Shown here piece by piece: positions 1 through 8,964 of a stretch of DNA of 64,000 nucleotides. The position numbers and the translations under genes were made by a program. Under the pieces are notes generated by a model. It was given only the letters and a program-made list of their open reading frames with translations. It had not been told where the DNA came from and searched no databases. Where the stretch lies: assembly GCF_016899855.1 (NCBI RefSeq), contig NZ_JACJJG010000002.1, positions 1 through 64,000 of the forward strand, read 5' to 3'. The number at the start of each line of letters is the position of its first letter. The stretch's first letter is position 1. The DNA is from Marseilla massiliensis. GTDB taxonomy: Bacteria; Bacteroidota; Bacteroidia; Bacteroidales; Bacteroidaceae.

Positions 1-64
1 CGACTTGCATGTGTTAAGCCTGTAGCTAGCGTTCATCCTGAGCCAGGATCAAACTCTACATTGT
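1..64 (-). rRNA. rrs: 16S ribosomal RNA, 5' end only
   Basis: The complement reads the universal 16S 5' sequence AGAGTTTGATCCTGGCTCAG from position 57 downwards, followed by GATGAACGCTAGCTACAGGC, which is typical of Bacteroidales. Matching E. coli numbering puts the mature 5' end near 64. Only the first ~60 nt are inside the window; the rest of the rRNA operon lies to the left. Confidence 0.96.
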
Positions 65-233
65 ATATCTCTTTTTTCTTTTTTACCTTCGATACGCCGC
101 CGGGCCAACGCCCGGCTTCTTACTCTCGGCATGACAACCGCCTTCTTTACATCCGGCGGCCGCTGCTCCTCGCCTGTGTCATCATTTCAAAGAACTTTTT
201 ACTTCATCAGGGGCAACCCCTGAAAAGCGGATG
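65..233 (-). other. rRNA operon leader
   Basis: Transcribed spacer between the rRNA promoter and 16S. It contains the complement of TTTCAAAGAA (185-194), i.e. TTCTTTGAAA, the antitermination/processing-type box commonly found in Bacteroidetes rRNA leaders, and GC-rich hairpin-forming sequence around 100-170 (GCCGGGC/GCCCGGC). An open frame over this stretch on the plus strand is not taken as a gene. Confidence 0.7.
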
Positions 234-265
234 CAAAAGTACACACTTCCGGACAAACCACCAAA
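234..265 (-). promoter_or_regulatory. rRNA operon promoter
   Basis: On the minus strand TTTG (262-265) is followed after 20 bp by TACTTTTG (234-241), an exact match to the Bacteroidetes sigma-ABfr consensus TTTG-N19-21-TAnnTTTG. Initiation is expected near 227, about 160 nt upstream of the mature 16S. Confidence 0.85.
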
Positions 266-616
266 CCTTTTCAAGAAAAAGTTTTAAATAATACCGTATT
301 TTAACATACGTTTACAAATAAAACGTCACAAAAGGGGCTTTCCACATTATTATATTATAGGGCAAAACAGATATTTTCAAGAACAGACGTAGAGCTATCA
401 ATGAGACTAATTTGTCGGAACTATAGCTTCAGATAAAAATTGGTTTTCATACCATTGACATATAAAAATATGCTATCAATATGCAAAAGGCGTTATTTTG
501 CATACCAAAAGGCCGTCTTTTATCAATGAAAACAGCACCTTTCACATTGCAATATGGCATATATTGCAAATTCATCAAAATGTAGAAAAAATTAAGTTAC
601 ATATATAAATAAAATA
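266..616. other. Geneless AT-rich spacer with one repeat copy
   Basis: Between the rRNA promoter and the mrcA terminator. No coding potential is seen. It holds one copy of the dispersed repeat core (AAAAGGCCGTCTTTTAT, 507-523) flanked by partial copies of TTGCA-rich sequence (GCAAAAGGCGTTATTTTGCA near 483-502; ATTGCAATATGG near 546). These are members of the family described under findings. Confidence 0.5.
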
Positions 617-649
617 AGGTAATGACTGTAAAGAGAACAATCATTACCT
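617..649 (-). terminator. mrcA terminator
   Basis: 9-bp perfect stem AGGTAATGA (617-625) with TCATTACCT (641-649) and a 15-nt loop, followed on the minus strand by TTATTTTATTTAT. It sits 48 bp after the mrcA stop codon. Confidence 0.7.
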
Positions 650-696
650 CAAATTATATGAACTTCATGCATTAAAATATCAAGACATACACCATG

Positions 697-2997
697 TCAT
701 TCGAAAACTTCCTCTATTCCACCAGGCAAATAATCATCCAACTCAGAGGAACATGGATTAAAATCCTCTGGAATATCGAATTTCTCGTTCGGATCATAAC
801 CTAATGACTTGTCAGCAAACACCTTTTTCATATAATACGCCCAAATAGGCAAGGCCATGTTGGCACCTTGACCCATCCGCGTAGAATCGAAATGGATGTC
901 GCGATCTTCACCACCGACCCAGCATCCGCTGACAAGTGACGGCGTAAAGCCCATGAACCAGGCATCAGCATTACGGTTGGTTGTACCGGTCTTTCCTCCC
1001 ATGTCACATTCTATATTATATCTGTAACGCATACGGCTACCGGTACCACCGTTCATCACCGCACGCAACATCTCAAGCATTTTGTAAGTACTTTCCTCAC
1101 TGATAACTTCGTTCATACGGGGCTGGAAGGTAGCAACGACGTTGCCCTCATTATCCTCTATCTTTGACACGTACATAGGATAACAATGTATTCCATGATT
1201 GGCAAATGTTGTATATGCGCTCACCATCTCGCTTACCGACACCTCATTAGGACCGAGACACAGTACCATCGAAGGATAAGCGTCATAAGTGTTTATACCA
1301 AAATCATTGAGAATACGCAAGAAGTCCTGCGGATTGAGGCGGCTCATAAGGTATGCGGATATCCAGTTGTTAGACTGCGCAAGCCCCCATTTCAACGTCA
1401 CCATCTGGCCATAACGTGCACGACTGCCGTTACGCGGAGTCCAATTACCATAAGTCTGCTGGACATTTGGAGCGACATCACAAGGTGACATTCCATTTGA
1501 CATGCATAAAGCATACAGGAACGGTTTAATTGTCGAACCAACCTGACGACGCCCTTGGGTCGCCATATCGTATGTAAAGTGTGTGAAGTCAACACCACCG
1601 ACATACGCCTTTACAGCACCTGTCTTCGCATCCATACTAACAAACCCGGAACGCAAGAACGACTTTATATAACGTATTGAGTCCAATGGTGTCATCACCG
1701 TGTCGACATCACCATGGTAAGTGAAAACTGACATCTCGACAGGAGTCCTGAACGATTTTTGTATCTCTTCATCCGTTGCCCCTTGTTCACGCATGACACG
1801 GTAACGTTCGCTTTGCCGTATCGAACGATTAAGTATGCCACGCACCTCCGAGGCAGTCAACGCATTTGTGAAAGGAGCATTAGGCTTAGCACGGTTCTCC
1901 TTTGTAAACGCTGGTTGCAGATAATGTCCGACATGTTGCAGCACTGCTTCCTCGGCATATCTCTGCATGCGTGAATCTATTGTAGTAAAGATTTTAAGTC
2001 CGTCAGTATAGACGTTATACGGCTCGCCGTTCTTCTTGAAATTCTTGTTACACCATCCATATAGGGGGTCATTCTCCCAAGCTGTCGAATCAATTGAATA
2101 TTGCACGCGGTTCCACGACGGATAATTACTTAGCTTCGGCTTCTCCGCCATTACATACTGGCGCAGGAACTCACGGAAATAAGTTGCTATACCGTCCTTA
2201 TGGTCTATGCGATGGAAGTTCAGAGCCAACGGCTCATCGTGTGCCGTACGATACTCTTCGTCCGAAATATAACCTGCCTTATGCATCTGCCCGAGCACTA
2301 CGTTACGGCGTTCAGTGCATCTTTCAGGATACCTGACAGGGTTAAAATAAGATGGATTCTTGCACAAGCCGATAAGCGTAGCAGCCTCAGTAAGAGTTAG
2401 GTCTTTGGGATTTTTCTTAAAATAAACGTCAGAAGCCGTCTTAATACCTACCGCGTTATGAAGAAAATCAAAATAATTAAGATACATTGTGATGATTTCC
2501 TCTTTTGTGTAAAAGCGTTCAAGCTTAACGGCAATTACCCACTCTATCGGTTTCTGCATTACACGTTCAAGAGTACTTTTTGCCGTGGCTGAATAAAGCT
2601 GCTTAGCCAACTGTTGTGTAATTGTTGACCCTCCTCCGGCACTCTTTTGGCCTAACAGTCCACGTTTTATCACAGCTCGAGTCAAAGCAATAAAATCAAT
2701 ACCTGAATGATCATAATATCTTTCGTCCTCGGTTGCAACAAGAGCTTCAACAAGATAAGGCGAAAGATTGTCAAAATCCACATGAACACGATTTTCACGG
2801 TTCATGCTATAAGTACCGAGTATCTTGCCGTCAACAGAATATACTTGAGATGCATATTTACTTATGGGATTCTGCAAATCAGCGATATCAGGCATATACC
2901 CAACCCATCCAAACCATATTGACGTAAACGCAACAGCCATGAAAATGACCACGGCACAAAGTAATCCCCACAATATGCGTACAAATGCTTTTCTCAT
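697..2997 (-). CDS. mrcA: Penicillin-binding protein 1A (bifunctional transglycosylase/transpeptidase)
   Basis: Class A PBP that polymerises and cross-links peptidoglycan in the periplasm while anchored in the inner membrane. About 766 residues: N-terminal membrane segment (AFVRILWGLL... residues ~5-30), glycosyltransferase domain with EDERYYDHSGID and GGSTITQQLAKQLY, then the transpeptidase domain with the catalytic serine in GSTIKPFLY, the SxN motif in QSNNW, and KTGTT before the C-terminus. The first in-frame start (GTG, 3018) lies only ~4 nt after the predicted transcription start, so ATG 2997 (MRKAFVRIL) was chosen; it also gives the usual short basic N-terminus. Monocistronic, with its own promoter and terminator. 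Divergent from pyrB. Confidence 0.95.
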   Translation of the reverse strand: MRKAFVRILWGLLCAVVIFMAVAFTSIWFGWVGYMPDIADLQNPISKYASQVYSVDGKILGTYSMNRENRVHVDFDNLSPYLVEALVATEDERYYDHSGIDFIALTRAVIKRGLLGQKSAGGGSTITQQLAKQLYSATAKSTLERVMQKPIEWVIAVKLERFYTKEEIITMYLNYFDFLHNAVGIKTASDVYFKKNPKDLTLTEAATLIGLCKNPSYFNPVRYPERCTERRNVVLGQMHKAGYISDEEYRTAHDEPLALNFHRIDHKDGIATYFREFLRQYVMAEKPKLSNYPSWNRVQYSIDSTAWENDPLYGWCNKNFKKNGEPYNVYTDGLKIFTTIDSRMQRYAEEAVLQHVGHYLQPAFTKENRAKPNAPFTNALTASEVRGILNRSIRQSERYRVMREQGATDEEIQKSFRTPVEMSVFTYHGDVDTVMTPLDSIRYIKSFLRSGFVSMDAKTGAVKAYVGGVDFTHFTYDMATQGRRQVGSTIKPFLYALCMSNGMSPCDVAPNVQQTYGNWTPRNGSRARYGQMVTLKWGLAQSNNWISAYLMSRLNPQDFLRILNDFGINTYDAYPSMVLCLGPNEVSVSEMVSAYTTFANHGIHCYPMYVSKIEDNEGNVVATFQPRMNEVISEESTYKMLEMLRAVMNGGTGSRMRYRYNIECDMGGKTGTTNRNADAWFMGFTPSLVSGCWVGGEDRDIHFDSTRMGQGANMALPIWAYYMKKVFADKSLGYDPNEKFDIPEDFNPCSSELDDYLPGGIEEVFE

Positions 2998-3028
2998 TAT
3001 GAATTTAAAGATAAACACTAATTAGCTG

Positions 3029-3036
3029 CAAAAATA
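3029..3036 (-). promoter_or_regulatory. mrcA promoter -7 box
   Basis: TATTTTTG on the minus strand, an exact TAnnTTTG match. It supports the 2997 start; no clear TTTG is seen 19-20 bp upstream. Confidence 0.6.
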
Positions 3037-3115
3037 CTACTTTTCTTTCGATTTATCCACCATAAATTAAAAATAATGCGTAACTTAGCGCTCGAATTTG
3101 AAATCACAACACTCA

Positions 3116-4063
3116 ATGGGAAAACATAATTTTGTTACTATTGCCGATTTATCACGTGAAAAAATACTTTATCTGATAAAATCGGCACAGGAGTTTGAAG
3201 CTCACCCAAACAGGGAAATCCTTAAAGGCAAAGTTGTGGCTACACTTTTTTTCGAGCCGTCAACCCGCACACGTCTTAGTTTTGAAACCGCAGCAAACCG
3301 TCTCGGGGCACGAGTAATAGGCTTCACCGACGCTAAAGTGACAAGCGCCACCAAGGGTGAAACACTCAAAGACACAATTCTGATGGTATCCAACTATGCC
3401 GACGTGATTGTAATGCGACACTATATCGAAGGAGCGGCGCAATACGCAAGCGAAGTAGCTCCCGTTCCCATTATAAATGCCGGTGACGGGGCACATCAAC
3501 ATCCGTCACAGTGCATGCTTGACCTTTATTCGATTTACAAGACACAAGGCACCCTTTCCAACCTAAACATCTGCCTGGTGGGAGACTTAAAATATGGCCG
3601 CACCGTGCATTCACTGATAATGGCTATGCGCCACTTCAACCCTACATTCCATTTCATTGCGCCTAAAGAACTCGCTATGCCGGACGAATATAAACTATAT
3701 TGCAGGGATAACGGCATAAAATATATTGAACACACGGAATTTACCGAAGAAACCATAAACCAGGCGGACATACTGTACATGACCCGTGTCCAAAAAGAAC
3801 GCTTTTCTGATTTGATGGAATATGAAAAGGTAAAAAACGTATATATTCTTAAGAATGACATGTTGACCAACGCGCGCGACAACATGAGGATTCTCCATCC
3901 ACTGCCACGAGTCAACGAAATAGAATATGATGTGGACGAGAATCCACACGCATATTATATCCAGCAGGCGCAAAACGGACTTTACGCACGTGAGGCAATA
4001 ATATGCGATGTCCTGGGAATCACATATGACGAAATCGTTAAAGACAAAACTATTATTGACTAA
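3116..4063 (+). CDS. pyrB: Aspartate carbamoyltransferase catalytic subunit
   Basis: Condenses carbamoyl phosphate with aspartate, the committed step of pyrimidine synthesis, in the cytoplasm. 315 residues, close to the 311 of E. coli PyrB. The carbamoyl-phosphate loop [13 protein letters not shown] is complete, and HPSQ with the [13 protein letters not shown] segment and [10 protein letters not shown] are all present. The open frame reaches back to a TTG at 3098, but ATG 3116 (MGKHNFVTI) matches the usual N-terminus. pyrI follows after 16 bp, so the holoenzyme is probably the allosteric PyrB-PyrI type. No exact TAnnTTTG box was found upstream. Confidence 0.96.
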   Translation: MGKHNFVTIADLSREKILYLIKSAQEFEAHPNREILKGKVVATLFFEPSTRTRLSFETAANRLGARVIGFTDAKVTSATKGETLKDTILMVSNYADVIVMRHYIEGAAQYASEVAPVPIINAGDGAHQHPSQCMLDLYSIYKTQGTLSNLNICLVGDLKYGRTVHSLIMAMRHFNPTFHFIAPKELAMPDEYKLYCRDNGIKYIEHTEFTEETINQADILYMTRVQKERFSDLMEYEKVKNVYILKNDMLTNARDNMRILHPLPRVNEIEYDVDENPHAYYIQQAQNGLYAREAIICDVLGITYDEIVKDKTIID

Positions 4064-4079
4064 AACACATCAGGTTACT

Positions 4080-4535
4080 ATGAGCAAGAAAGAAAGACTT
4101 GTGGCGGCAATAGAGAACGGAACCGTCATAGACCATATACCGTCGGAAAAGACATATGAAGTTGCAAACATCCTTGGGCTACAAAATCTTAATACAGTAG
4201 TCACGATCGGGTATAACTATCTTTCAAAAAAAATCGGACGAAAAGGAATAATTAAGATAGAAAACAAATTCTTTTCAGATGAAGAGATTTCACGATTGTC
4301 TGTAGTTGCGCCAAACGTCGTGCTCAACATCATAAAAAATTATGAAGTAGTTGAAAAGAAAAAGGTTGAGACACCCGACGTTTTAACTGGAATCGTGAAA
4401 TGCAACAATCCCAAATGCATAACTAACAACGAGCCTATGCAAACCGTCTTCAATGTAATAAACAAAAAAGACGGTACCATACGTTGCCATTACTGTGATA
4501 AAGAACAAGACATAAACGAAGTTGAATTAATCTGA
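4080..4535 (+). CDS. pyrI: Aspartate carbamoyltransferase regulatory subunit
   Basis: Binds nucleotide effectors (CTP, ATP) and docks on PyrB. 151 residues, against 153 in E. coli. The N-terminal allosteric domain (residues ~1-95) starts [18 protein letters not shown], and the C-terminal zinc domain has four cysteines, CNNPKC (C-x4-C) and CHYC (C-x2-C). The frame is open upstream into pyrB; ATG 4080, 16 bp after the pyrB stop, is chosen because it gives the family N-terminus. Cotranscribed with pyrB. Confidence 0.95.
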   Translation: MSKKERLVAAIENGTVIDHIPSEKTYEVANILGLQNLNTVVTIGYNYLSKKIGRKGIIKIENKFFSDEEISRLSVVAPNVVLNIIKNYEVVEKKKVETPDVLTGIVKCNNPKCITNNEPMQTVFNVINKKDGTIRCHYCDKEQDINEVELI

Positions 4536-4641
4536 ATACAATCTGAGTCAAGCTCGTTTCAAGCCATAACAAATAAAGAGTTACGGCATAAATAAAATAA
4601 TAAGCGACAAAAAAGAATATTCACAAACAAAATATCACAAA

Positions 4642-5922
4642 ATGAAAAGAGACCAAGTTATTTTCGACCTTATCGAAAAAGAGCACCAAAGACAATTGAA
4701 AGGAATGGAGCTTATCGCTTCTGAGAACTTCGTAAGCGACGAAGTCATGCAGGCTATGGGCTCCTGGCTCACAAACAAATACGCCGAAGGACTGCCTGGA
4801 AAACGTTATTACGGAGGCTGCGAAGTAGTAGACGAGGTTGAAAACCTTGCTATTGAGCGTGTAAAAAAACTCTTCAATGCCGAGTTTGCCAATGTACAAC
4901 CCCACTCAGGAGCACAGGCCAATGCAGCAGTGCTGCTTACCGTCCTGAATCCAGGTGATACATTCTTGGGACTTAATCTCGCACATGGAGGCCACTTGTC
5001 ACATGGCTCCAACGTAAATACATCCGGCATTCTATACCATGCAGTAGGCTACAATCTCAACAAAGAGACCGGACGCGTGGATTATGACGAGATGGAACAG
5101 CTGGCGCTGGAGCATAAGCCCAAATTGATAATCGGCGGCGGTTCAGCTTACAGCCGTGAATGGGACTACAAACGTATGCGCGAAATAGCGGACAAGGTAG
5201 GCGCACTACTAATGATAGACATGGCTCACCCTGCCGGACTGATTGCGGCCGGACTGCTTGACAACCCCTTGAAATACGCTCATATAGTGACGTCAACCAC
5301 CCATAAGACGTTACGTGGTCCACGAGGAGGTATCATCCTTATGGGTAAGGACTTCGAGAATCCATGGGGAAAAACAACTCCGAAGGGCCAGATAAAGATG
5401 ATGAGCCAGTTGCTCAACAGCGCCGTATTCCCAGGCACACAGGGCGGACCGCTCGAGCATGTCATCGCCGCTAAGGCCGTTGCCTTCAACGAGGCTCTGC
5501 AACCGGAATTCAAGGAATGGGCAAAACAAGTGCAAAAGAACGCAGCCGTACTGGCTGAGGAACTTATCAAGCGTGGCTTCACCATAGTGAGCGGTGGTAC
5601 GGACAACCACTCAATGCTTGTTGACCTGCGCTCTAAATATCCTGACCTTACAGGTAAGGTAGCAGAGAAAGCCCTTGTATCTGCCGACATTACCGTAAAC
5701 AAGAACATGGTACCCTACGATACAAGGAGCGCATTCCAGACATCGGGAATACGTCTCGGTACACCGGCTATAACAACGCGTGGAGCAAAAGAGGACATGA
5801 TGGTACTCATTGCCGACCTTATAGAAGAAGTGCTCAATAACCCTGAAGACGAAAAGGTAATAGCGCGCGTACGTGAAAAGGTCAACGACACAATGTCGAA
5901 ATATCCATTATTCGCTTATTAA
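4642..5922 (+). CDS. glyA: Serine hydroxymethyltransferase
   Basis: PLP enzyme that converts serine and tetrahydrofolate to glycine and 5,10-methylene-THF; the main one-carbon source. 426 residues, a full-length family member. The PLP lysine is in [13 protein letters not shown]; the substrate region [12 protein letters not shown] and the HSGAQAN motif are present. It lies 106 bp after pyrI with no recognisable promoter between, so it may be read partly from the pyrBI transcript; this would join pyrimidine and folate-dependent thymidylate supply. A strong bidirectional terminator follows. Confidence 0.97.
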   Translation: MKRDQVIFDLIEKEHQRQLKGMELIASENFVSDEVMQAMGSWLTNKYAEGLPGKRYYGGCEVVDEVENLAIERVKKLFNAEFANVQPHSGAQANAAVLLTVLNPGDTFLGLNLAHGGHLSHGSNVNTSGILYHAVGYNLNKETGRVDYDEMEQLALEHKPKLIIGGGSAYSREWDYKRMREIADKVGALLMIDMAHPAGLIAAGLLDNPLKYAHIVTSTTHKTLRGPRGGIILMGKDFENPWGKTTPKGQIKMMSQLLNSAVFPGTQGGPLEHVIAAKAVAFNEALQPEFKEWAKQVQKNAAVLAEELIKRGFTIVSGGTDNHSMLVDLRSKYPDLTGKVAEKALVSADITVNKNMVPYDTRSAFQTSGIRLGTPAITTRGAKEDMMVLIADLIEEVLNNPEDEKVIARVREKVNDTMSKYPLFAY

Positions 5923-5940
5923 AAATATCAAGCCGCAAAA

Positions 5941-5980
5941 AGAAAGCGTGCCGAAGCTCTAAAGCTTCGGCACGCTTTCT
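5941..5980. terminator. Bidirectional terminator between glyA and the 6155 lipoprotein gene
   Basis: Perfect 18-bp inverted repeat (5941-5958 with 5963-5980), 4-nt loop CTAA, T tract on the plus side (TTTTT) and on the minus side (TTTTTGCGG). It can stop both glyA and the converging minus-strand operon. Confidence 0.92.
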
Positions 5981-6008
5981 TTTTATAAGGATGGCCAATG
6001 GCTATGCC

Positions 6009-6065
6009 AAGGGCCGTCTTCGGGCCGGCCAGAGGCGGCTTTTAACACTGTTAAAGACGGCCCTT
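6009..6065. repeat. AAAGGCCGTY-family palindrome
   Basis: Inverted repeat AAGGGCCGTCTT (6009-6020) with AAGACGGCCCTT (6054-6065), perfect over 12 bp, 33 nt apart; the inner part is GC-rich (GGGCCGGCC). It lies between two converging genes, after a separate terminator, so it is not needed as a terminator. Member of the dispersed family. Confidence 0.6.
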
Positions 6066-6154
6066 TATAAATCCGGCTAAACCGTCTTTCATATTAAAAG
6101 ACAAATATCCCTTTTTACTTACATAATCGCATTATACGAAGTTTATCGCTTGCT

Positions 6155-6961
6155 TCACTTCAAGACTTGCAAGCTCGTCTTGCCTTCATACGACACAACA
6201 AGTTCTACCAAAAAACTGCTCGGACTGTCAGGAATTGCCAATTGTGTCTGGTAATGGAATCCGTCATCTTTTAAAGACATCAGCACTATGTCGCTCAATA
6301 TGCTTTGCCTCAACATATTCTCAGGCACCGCCTCTGCAAAATCCGACTTCGTAAAATCTTTGGAGAAAAGTTTTTGCGCCCCCTTGAATATACTTATATG
6401 TATTATGTTGTCATAATAAATGTTCTCAATCTCCATTCCCTCGGCATTATAGAAAGAACGGTAAACCTTGTATGTCGTAGGGTTAACCTGAACATAACTA
6501 TGATATTTTGTCTCGGCAAACCATACAACAGTATCACTCTTGATTACCTTACCCTGGTTGAGAACTATCGGACGGTGACGCACAAACTGAAGAGTGTCGT
6601 TGGGATCTTCGCTCTTAACCAGCTTTACGATATCGTTGTTTTGATTCTTGAACTGAAAGATATGTACATCCTGCTTGACAATTGGATATTTGGACAAATT
6701 ATTACCGAGCAACACCATTGTATCCTCAATAATCTTGAACTCTACAGGCTGGCTGGTTGAGTCAGGATAATAAATAGTGTCACCTTTTATCCTGAATACT
6801 ACGGTTTCCTCGTCAGCATCTACCCAGATACCGGAAAGCATGTTTTTCGCCTTCAAGTTCTCCTCAGGCTCGGCCTTATGCTCGGCCTTACCGTTACACC
6901 CGCCTAATAAAGCGGCAAGCACAAGAACAACGATTATATGTAAAGCCTTAATACGTATCAT
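6155..6961 (-). CDS. Lipoprotein of unknown function (DUF4738-like)
   Basis: 268 residues. The N-terminus is a lipoprotein signal: a hydrophobic stretch (IIVVLVLAALLGGC) with lipobox LGGC, lipidated Cys at about residue 22, then a polar, charged linker (NGKAEHKAEPEEN). The remainder looks all-beta, with alternating VVFRIKGDTIYYP-type strands, and has no catalytic motif I recognise. I believe it belongs to the Bacteroidales DUF4738 group, but this rests on memory of the family only. The start overlaps the ugd stop by 4 nt (ATGA), so it is translationally coupled to ugd and is the last gene of rfbC-ugd-lipoprotein. A role in the envelope linked to surface polysaccharide is a guess from position. 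Confidence 0.75.
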   Translation of the reverse strand: MIRIKALHIIVVLVLAALLGGCNGKAEHKAEPEENLKAKNMLSGIWVDADEETVVFRIKGDTIYYPDSTSQPVEFKIIEDTMVLLGNNLSKYPIVKQDVHIFQFKNQNNDIVKLVKSEDPNDTLQFVRHRPIVLNQGKVIKSDTVVWFAETKYHSYVQVNPTTYKVYRSFYNAEGMEIENIYYDNIIHISIFKGAQKLFSKDFTKSDFAEAVPENMLRQSILSDIVLMSLKDDGFHYQTQLAIPDSPSSFLVELVVSYEGKTSLQVLK

Positions 6962-8274
6962 TTTCCAATACAGTGATACTCGAAACCATGCTCGTTCAAA
7001 TCTTCCTTATCATATATATTCCTACCGTCAAGCACCAGTTTACGGTTCATTGACCTGCCTATAGCCTCCCAGTCAGGCAACCTAAATTCCTTCCACTCCG
7101 TAAGCAGCAACAAGGCATCAGCTCCATTTACAGCTTCATACATATCATTACAATAAATAATACTGTCACCCATTATCCGCTTACATTCCTTCATCGCCTC
7201 AGGGTCATAAGCTGTTACGATACAACCTTCATCAAGCAGTTTCTTCATGACAACCAATGCCGTTGACTCACGCATATCGTCAGTTTCCGGCTTGAACGCC
7301 AATCCCCATAAAGCAATTTTCTTTCCAGCAAGCGACTCTCCGTTAAAAGAACGTTTCAACTTTTCAAACATTACGCCCTTCTGACGCTCGTTTACGCGTT
7401 CCACAGCCTTGAGAACCTCAAGTGAATAACCATTATCATCAGCTGTCTTAATCAGCGCTTTTACATCCTTCGGGAAACATGAGCCACCGTATCCACACCC
7501 CGCATACAAGAATTTACGGCCTATACGTGTGTCTGAACCTATACCGGCACGCACTTTATTCACGTCAGCACCGACAAGTTCACAAAGGTTGGCAATGTCA
7601 TTCATGAAACTGATACGGGTAGCAAGCATCGAATTAGCTGCATACTTTGTCATCTCGGCACTGGGAATATCCATAAAGATAACCCTGAAATTATTAATCA
7701 GGAAGGGTTTATACAACTTTGTCAGAATTTTCTTCGCCCTCTCGCTTTCCACTCCTATGACAACACGGTCTGGGCTCATGAAATCCTTGATGGCATTACC
7801 CTCTTTCAGGAATTCAGGATTGCTTGCGACGTCGAACTGAACATCCACGCCACGCTTATCAAGTTCTTTTTTGATAGCAGTATAGACTTTGCGTGAAGTA
7901 CCGACTGGCACTGTGCTCTTGGTGACAACGACCAAATATCTATTCAAGTTCTCGCCTATTGTCTTAGCGACCTGAAGCACATATTTCAGGTCTGCACTGC
8001 CATCCTCGTCAGGCGGAGTACCTACAGCAGTGAAGACAATTTCCTGTTCATTGATTATATCCGGCAAACATGTGGAAAATTTAAGCCTGCCAGCCCTGAC
8101 ATTCTTTACTACAAGTTCGTCAAGGCCTGGTTCATATATAGGAATTATACCTTTCTTCAAGGCCTCGATCTTATTCTCGTCAACATCCACACACGTAACC
8201 GTAGCGCCAGTCTCTGCAAAACATGCTCCAGAGACAAGGCCTACATATCCGGTACCTACTATTGCGATATTCAT
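6958..8274 (-). CDS. ugd: UDP-glucose 6-dehydrogenase
   Basis: Oxidises UDP-glucose to UDP-glucuronate with 2 NAD+, supplying acid sugars for capsule or other surface polysaccharide. 438 residues. N-terminal Rossmann motif GTGYVGLVSG at residues 7-16, the GTPPDEDGSAD segment, and the catalytic cysteine in GGSCFPKDV are present; the C-terminal UDP-binding domain is complete (GLAFKPETDDMRES). It follows rfbC after 12 bp and overlaps the next gene by 4 nt. The rest of a polysaccharide cluster (glycosyltransferases, Wzx/Wzy) is not in the window. Confidence 0.96.
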   Translation of the reverse strand: MNIAIVGTGYVGLVSGACFAETGATVTCVDVDENKIEALKKGIIPIYEPGLDELVVKNVRAGRLKFSTCLPDIINEQEIVFTAVGTPPDEDGSADLKYVLQVAKTIGENLNRYLVVVTKSTVPVGTSRKVYTAIKKELDKRGVDVQFDVASNPEFLKEGNAIKDFMSPDRVVIGVESERAKKILTKLYKPFLINNFRVIFMDIPSAEMTKYAANSMLATRISFMNDIANLCELVGADVNKVRAGIGSDTRIGRKFLYAGCGYGGSCFPKDVKALIKTADDNGYSLEVLKAVERVNERQKGVMFEKLKRSFNGESLAGKKIALWGLAFKPETDDMRESTALVVMKKLLDEGCIVTAYDPEAMKECKRIMGDSIIYCNDMYEAVNGADALLLLTEWKEFRLPDWEAIGRSMNRKLVLDGRNIYDKEDLNEHGFEYHCIGK

Positions 8275-8286
8275 ATAAACTGTAAA

Positions 8287-8835
8287 TTAATCAAAATATT
8301 CAGCCTTGTCAAACGGCAAAGCCTCCAAATCCTTCTTGCTTGTCAATATCTCAGATGAATCCATCGGCCATTCAATACCGAGAATTTCGTCGTCGAAACG
8401 TATTGAAGCCTCTTTATCCGGCGCATACACATTGTCCACTTTATATGTAAAAACGGCTTCATCGCTCAGCACAAGAAAACCATGCGCAAAACCACGAGGT
8501 ATAAAGAACTGCCTCTTGTTTTCATCACTAAGCTCAACCATGACATGCTTTCCAAACGTTGCAGAGCTCCTTCTTAAGTCAACGGCCACATCAAGCACAC
8601 GCCCTTTTATCACACGAACGAGCTTAGCCTGTGAATAGGCACCCCTTTGATAGTGCAAACCCCGCAACACGCCACGGCTTGACTTCGACTCATTATCTTG
8701 AATAAACTCTATGTCACCGACATTATTTTTGAAATCAGAACTTTTGAATGCCTCAAAAAAATACCCTCTGGCATCTTCAAAAACTTTAGGTTCTAAAATA
8801 TAAACACCTTCTATTTCAGTCTTTATGTATTTCAT
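8287..8835 (-). CDS. rfbC: dTDP-4-dehydrorhamnose 3,5-epimerase
   Basis: Epimerises the 4-keto-6-deoxyglucose nucleotide on the way to dTDP-L-rhamnose. 182 residues, cupin fold; the motif FFEAFKSSDF, the substrate loop DNESKSSRGVLRGLHYQ with the catalytic His, and FIPRGFAHGF are all seen. The frame extends 26 codons further upstream, but those would lie across the -7 box at 8859-8866; ATG 8835 (MKYIKTEIEGVYI) is the family start. rfbA, rfbB and rfbD are not in the window. First gene of the operon with ugd. Confidence 0.95.
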   Translation of the reverse strand: MKYIKTEIEGVYILEPKVFEDARGYFFEAFKSSDFKNNVGDIEFIQDNESKSSRGVLRGLHYQRGAYSQAKLVRVIKGRVLDVAVDLRRSSATFGKHVMVELSDENKRQFFIPRGFAHGFLVLSDEAVFTYKVDNVYAPDKEASIRFDDEILGIEWPMDSSEILTSKKDLEALPFDKAEYFD

Positions 8836-8858
8836 AAGAAAACGTTTGTAATCTTGTG

Positions 8859-8866
8859 CAAAAGTA
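8859..8866 (-). promoter_or_regulatory. rfbC promoter -7 box
   Basis: TACTTTTG on the minus strand, exact TAnnTTTG. Transcription is expected from about 8852, giving a ~17-nt leader to ATG 8835. The -33 element is not clear. Confidence 0.65.
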
Positions 8867-8951
8867 TAAAATATATCCGAATACTCGGTAATATAACCTG
8901 TTTTTTTAGCCATAAACAGCGTTTATATTTGCTTTTTTAAATGAAAATCAC

Positions 8952-8959
8952 TAATTTTG
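8952..8959 (+). promoter_or_regulatory. Promoter -7 box of the HU/SPOR gene
   Basis: TAATTTTG, exact TAnnTTTG, followed by CACACGTG where GTG 8965 is an in-frame start. A second exact box, TATATTTG (8924-8931), lies 28 bp upstream, so the ATG at 8941 remains possible from that promoter. The two readings differ by eight residues. Confidence 0.5.
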
Positions 8960-8964
8960 CACAC

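Noticed and set aside
61-291. 76-codon frame next to the 16S gene
   Set aside because: It covers the rRNA leader and promoter on the other strand.
3098-3115. TTG start adding six residues to pyrB
   Set aside because: ATG 3116 gives the family N-terminus; TTG starts are rare here.
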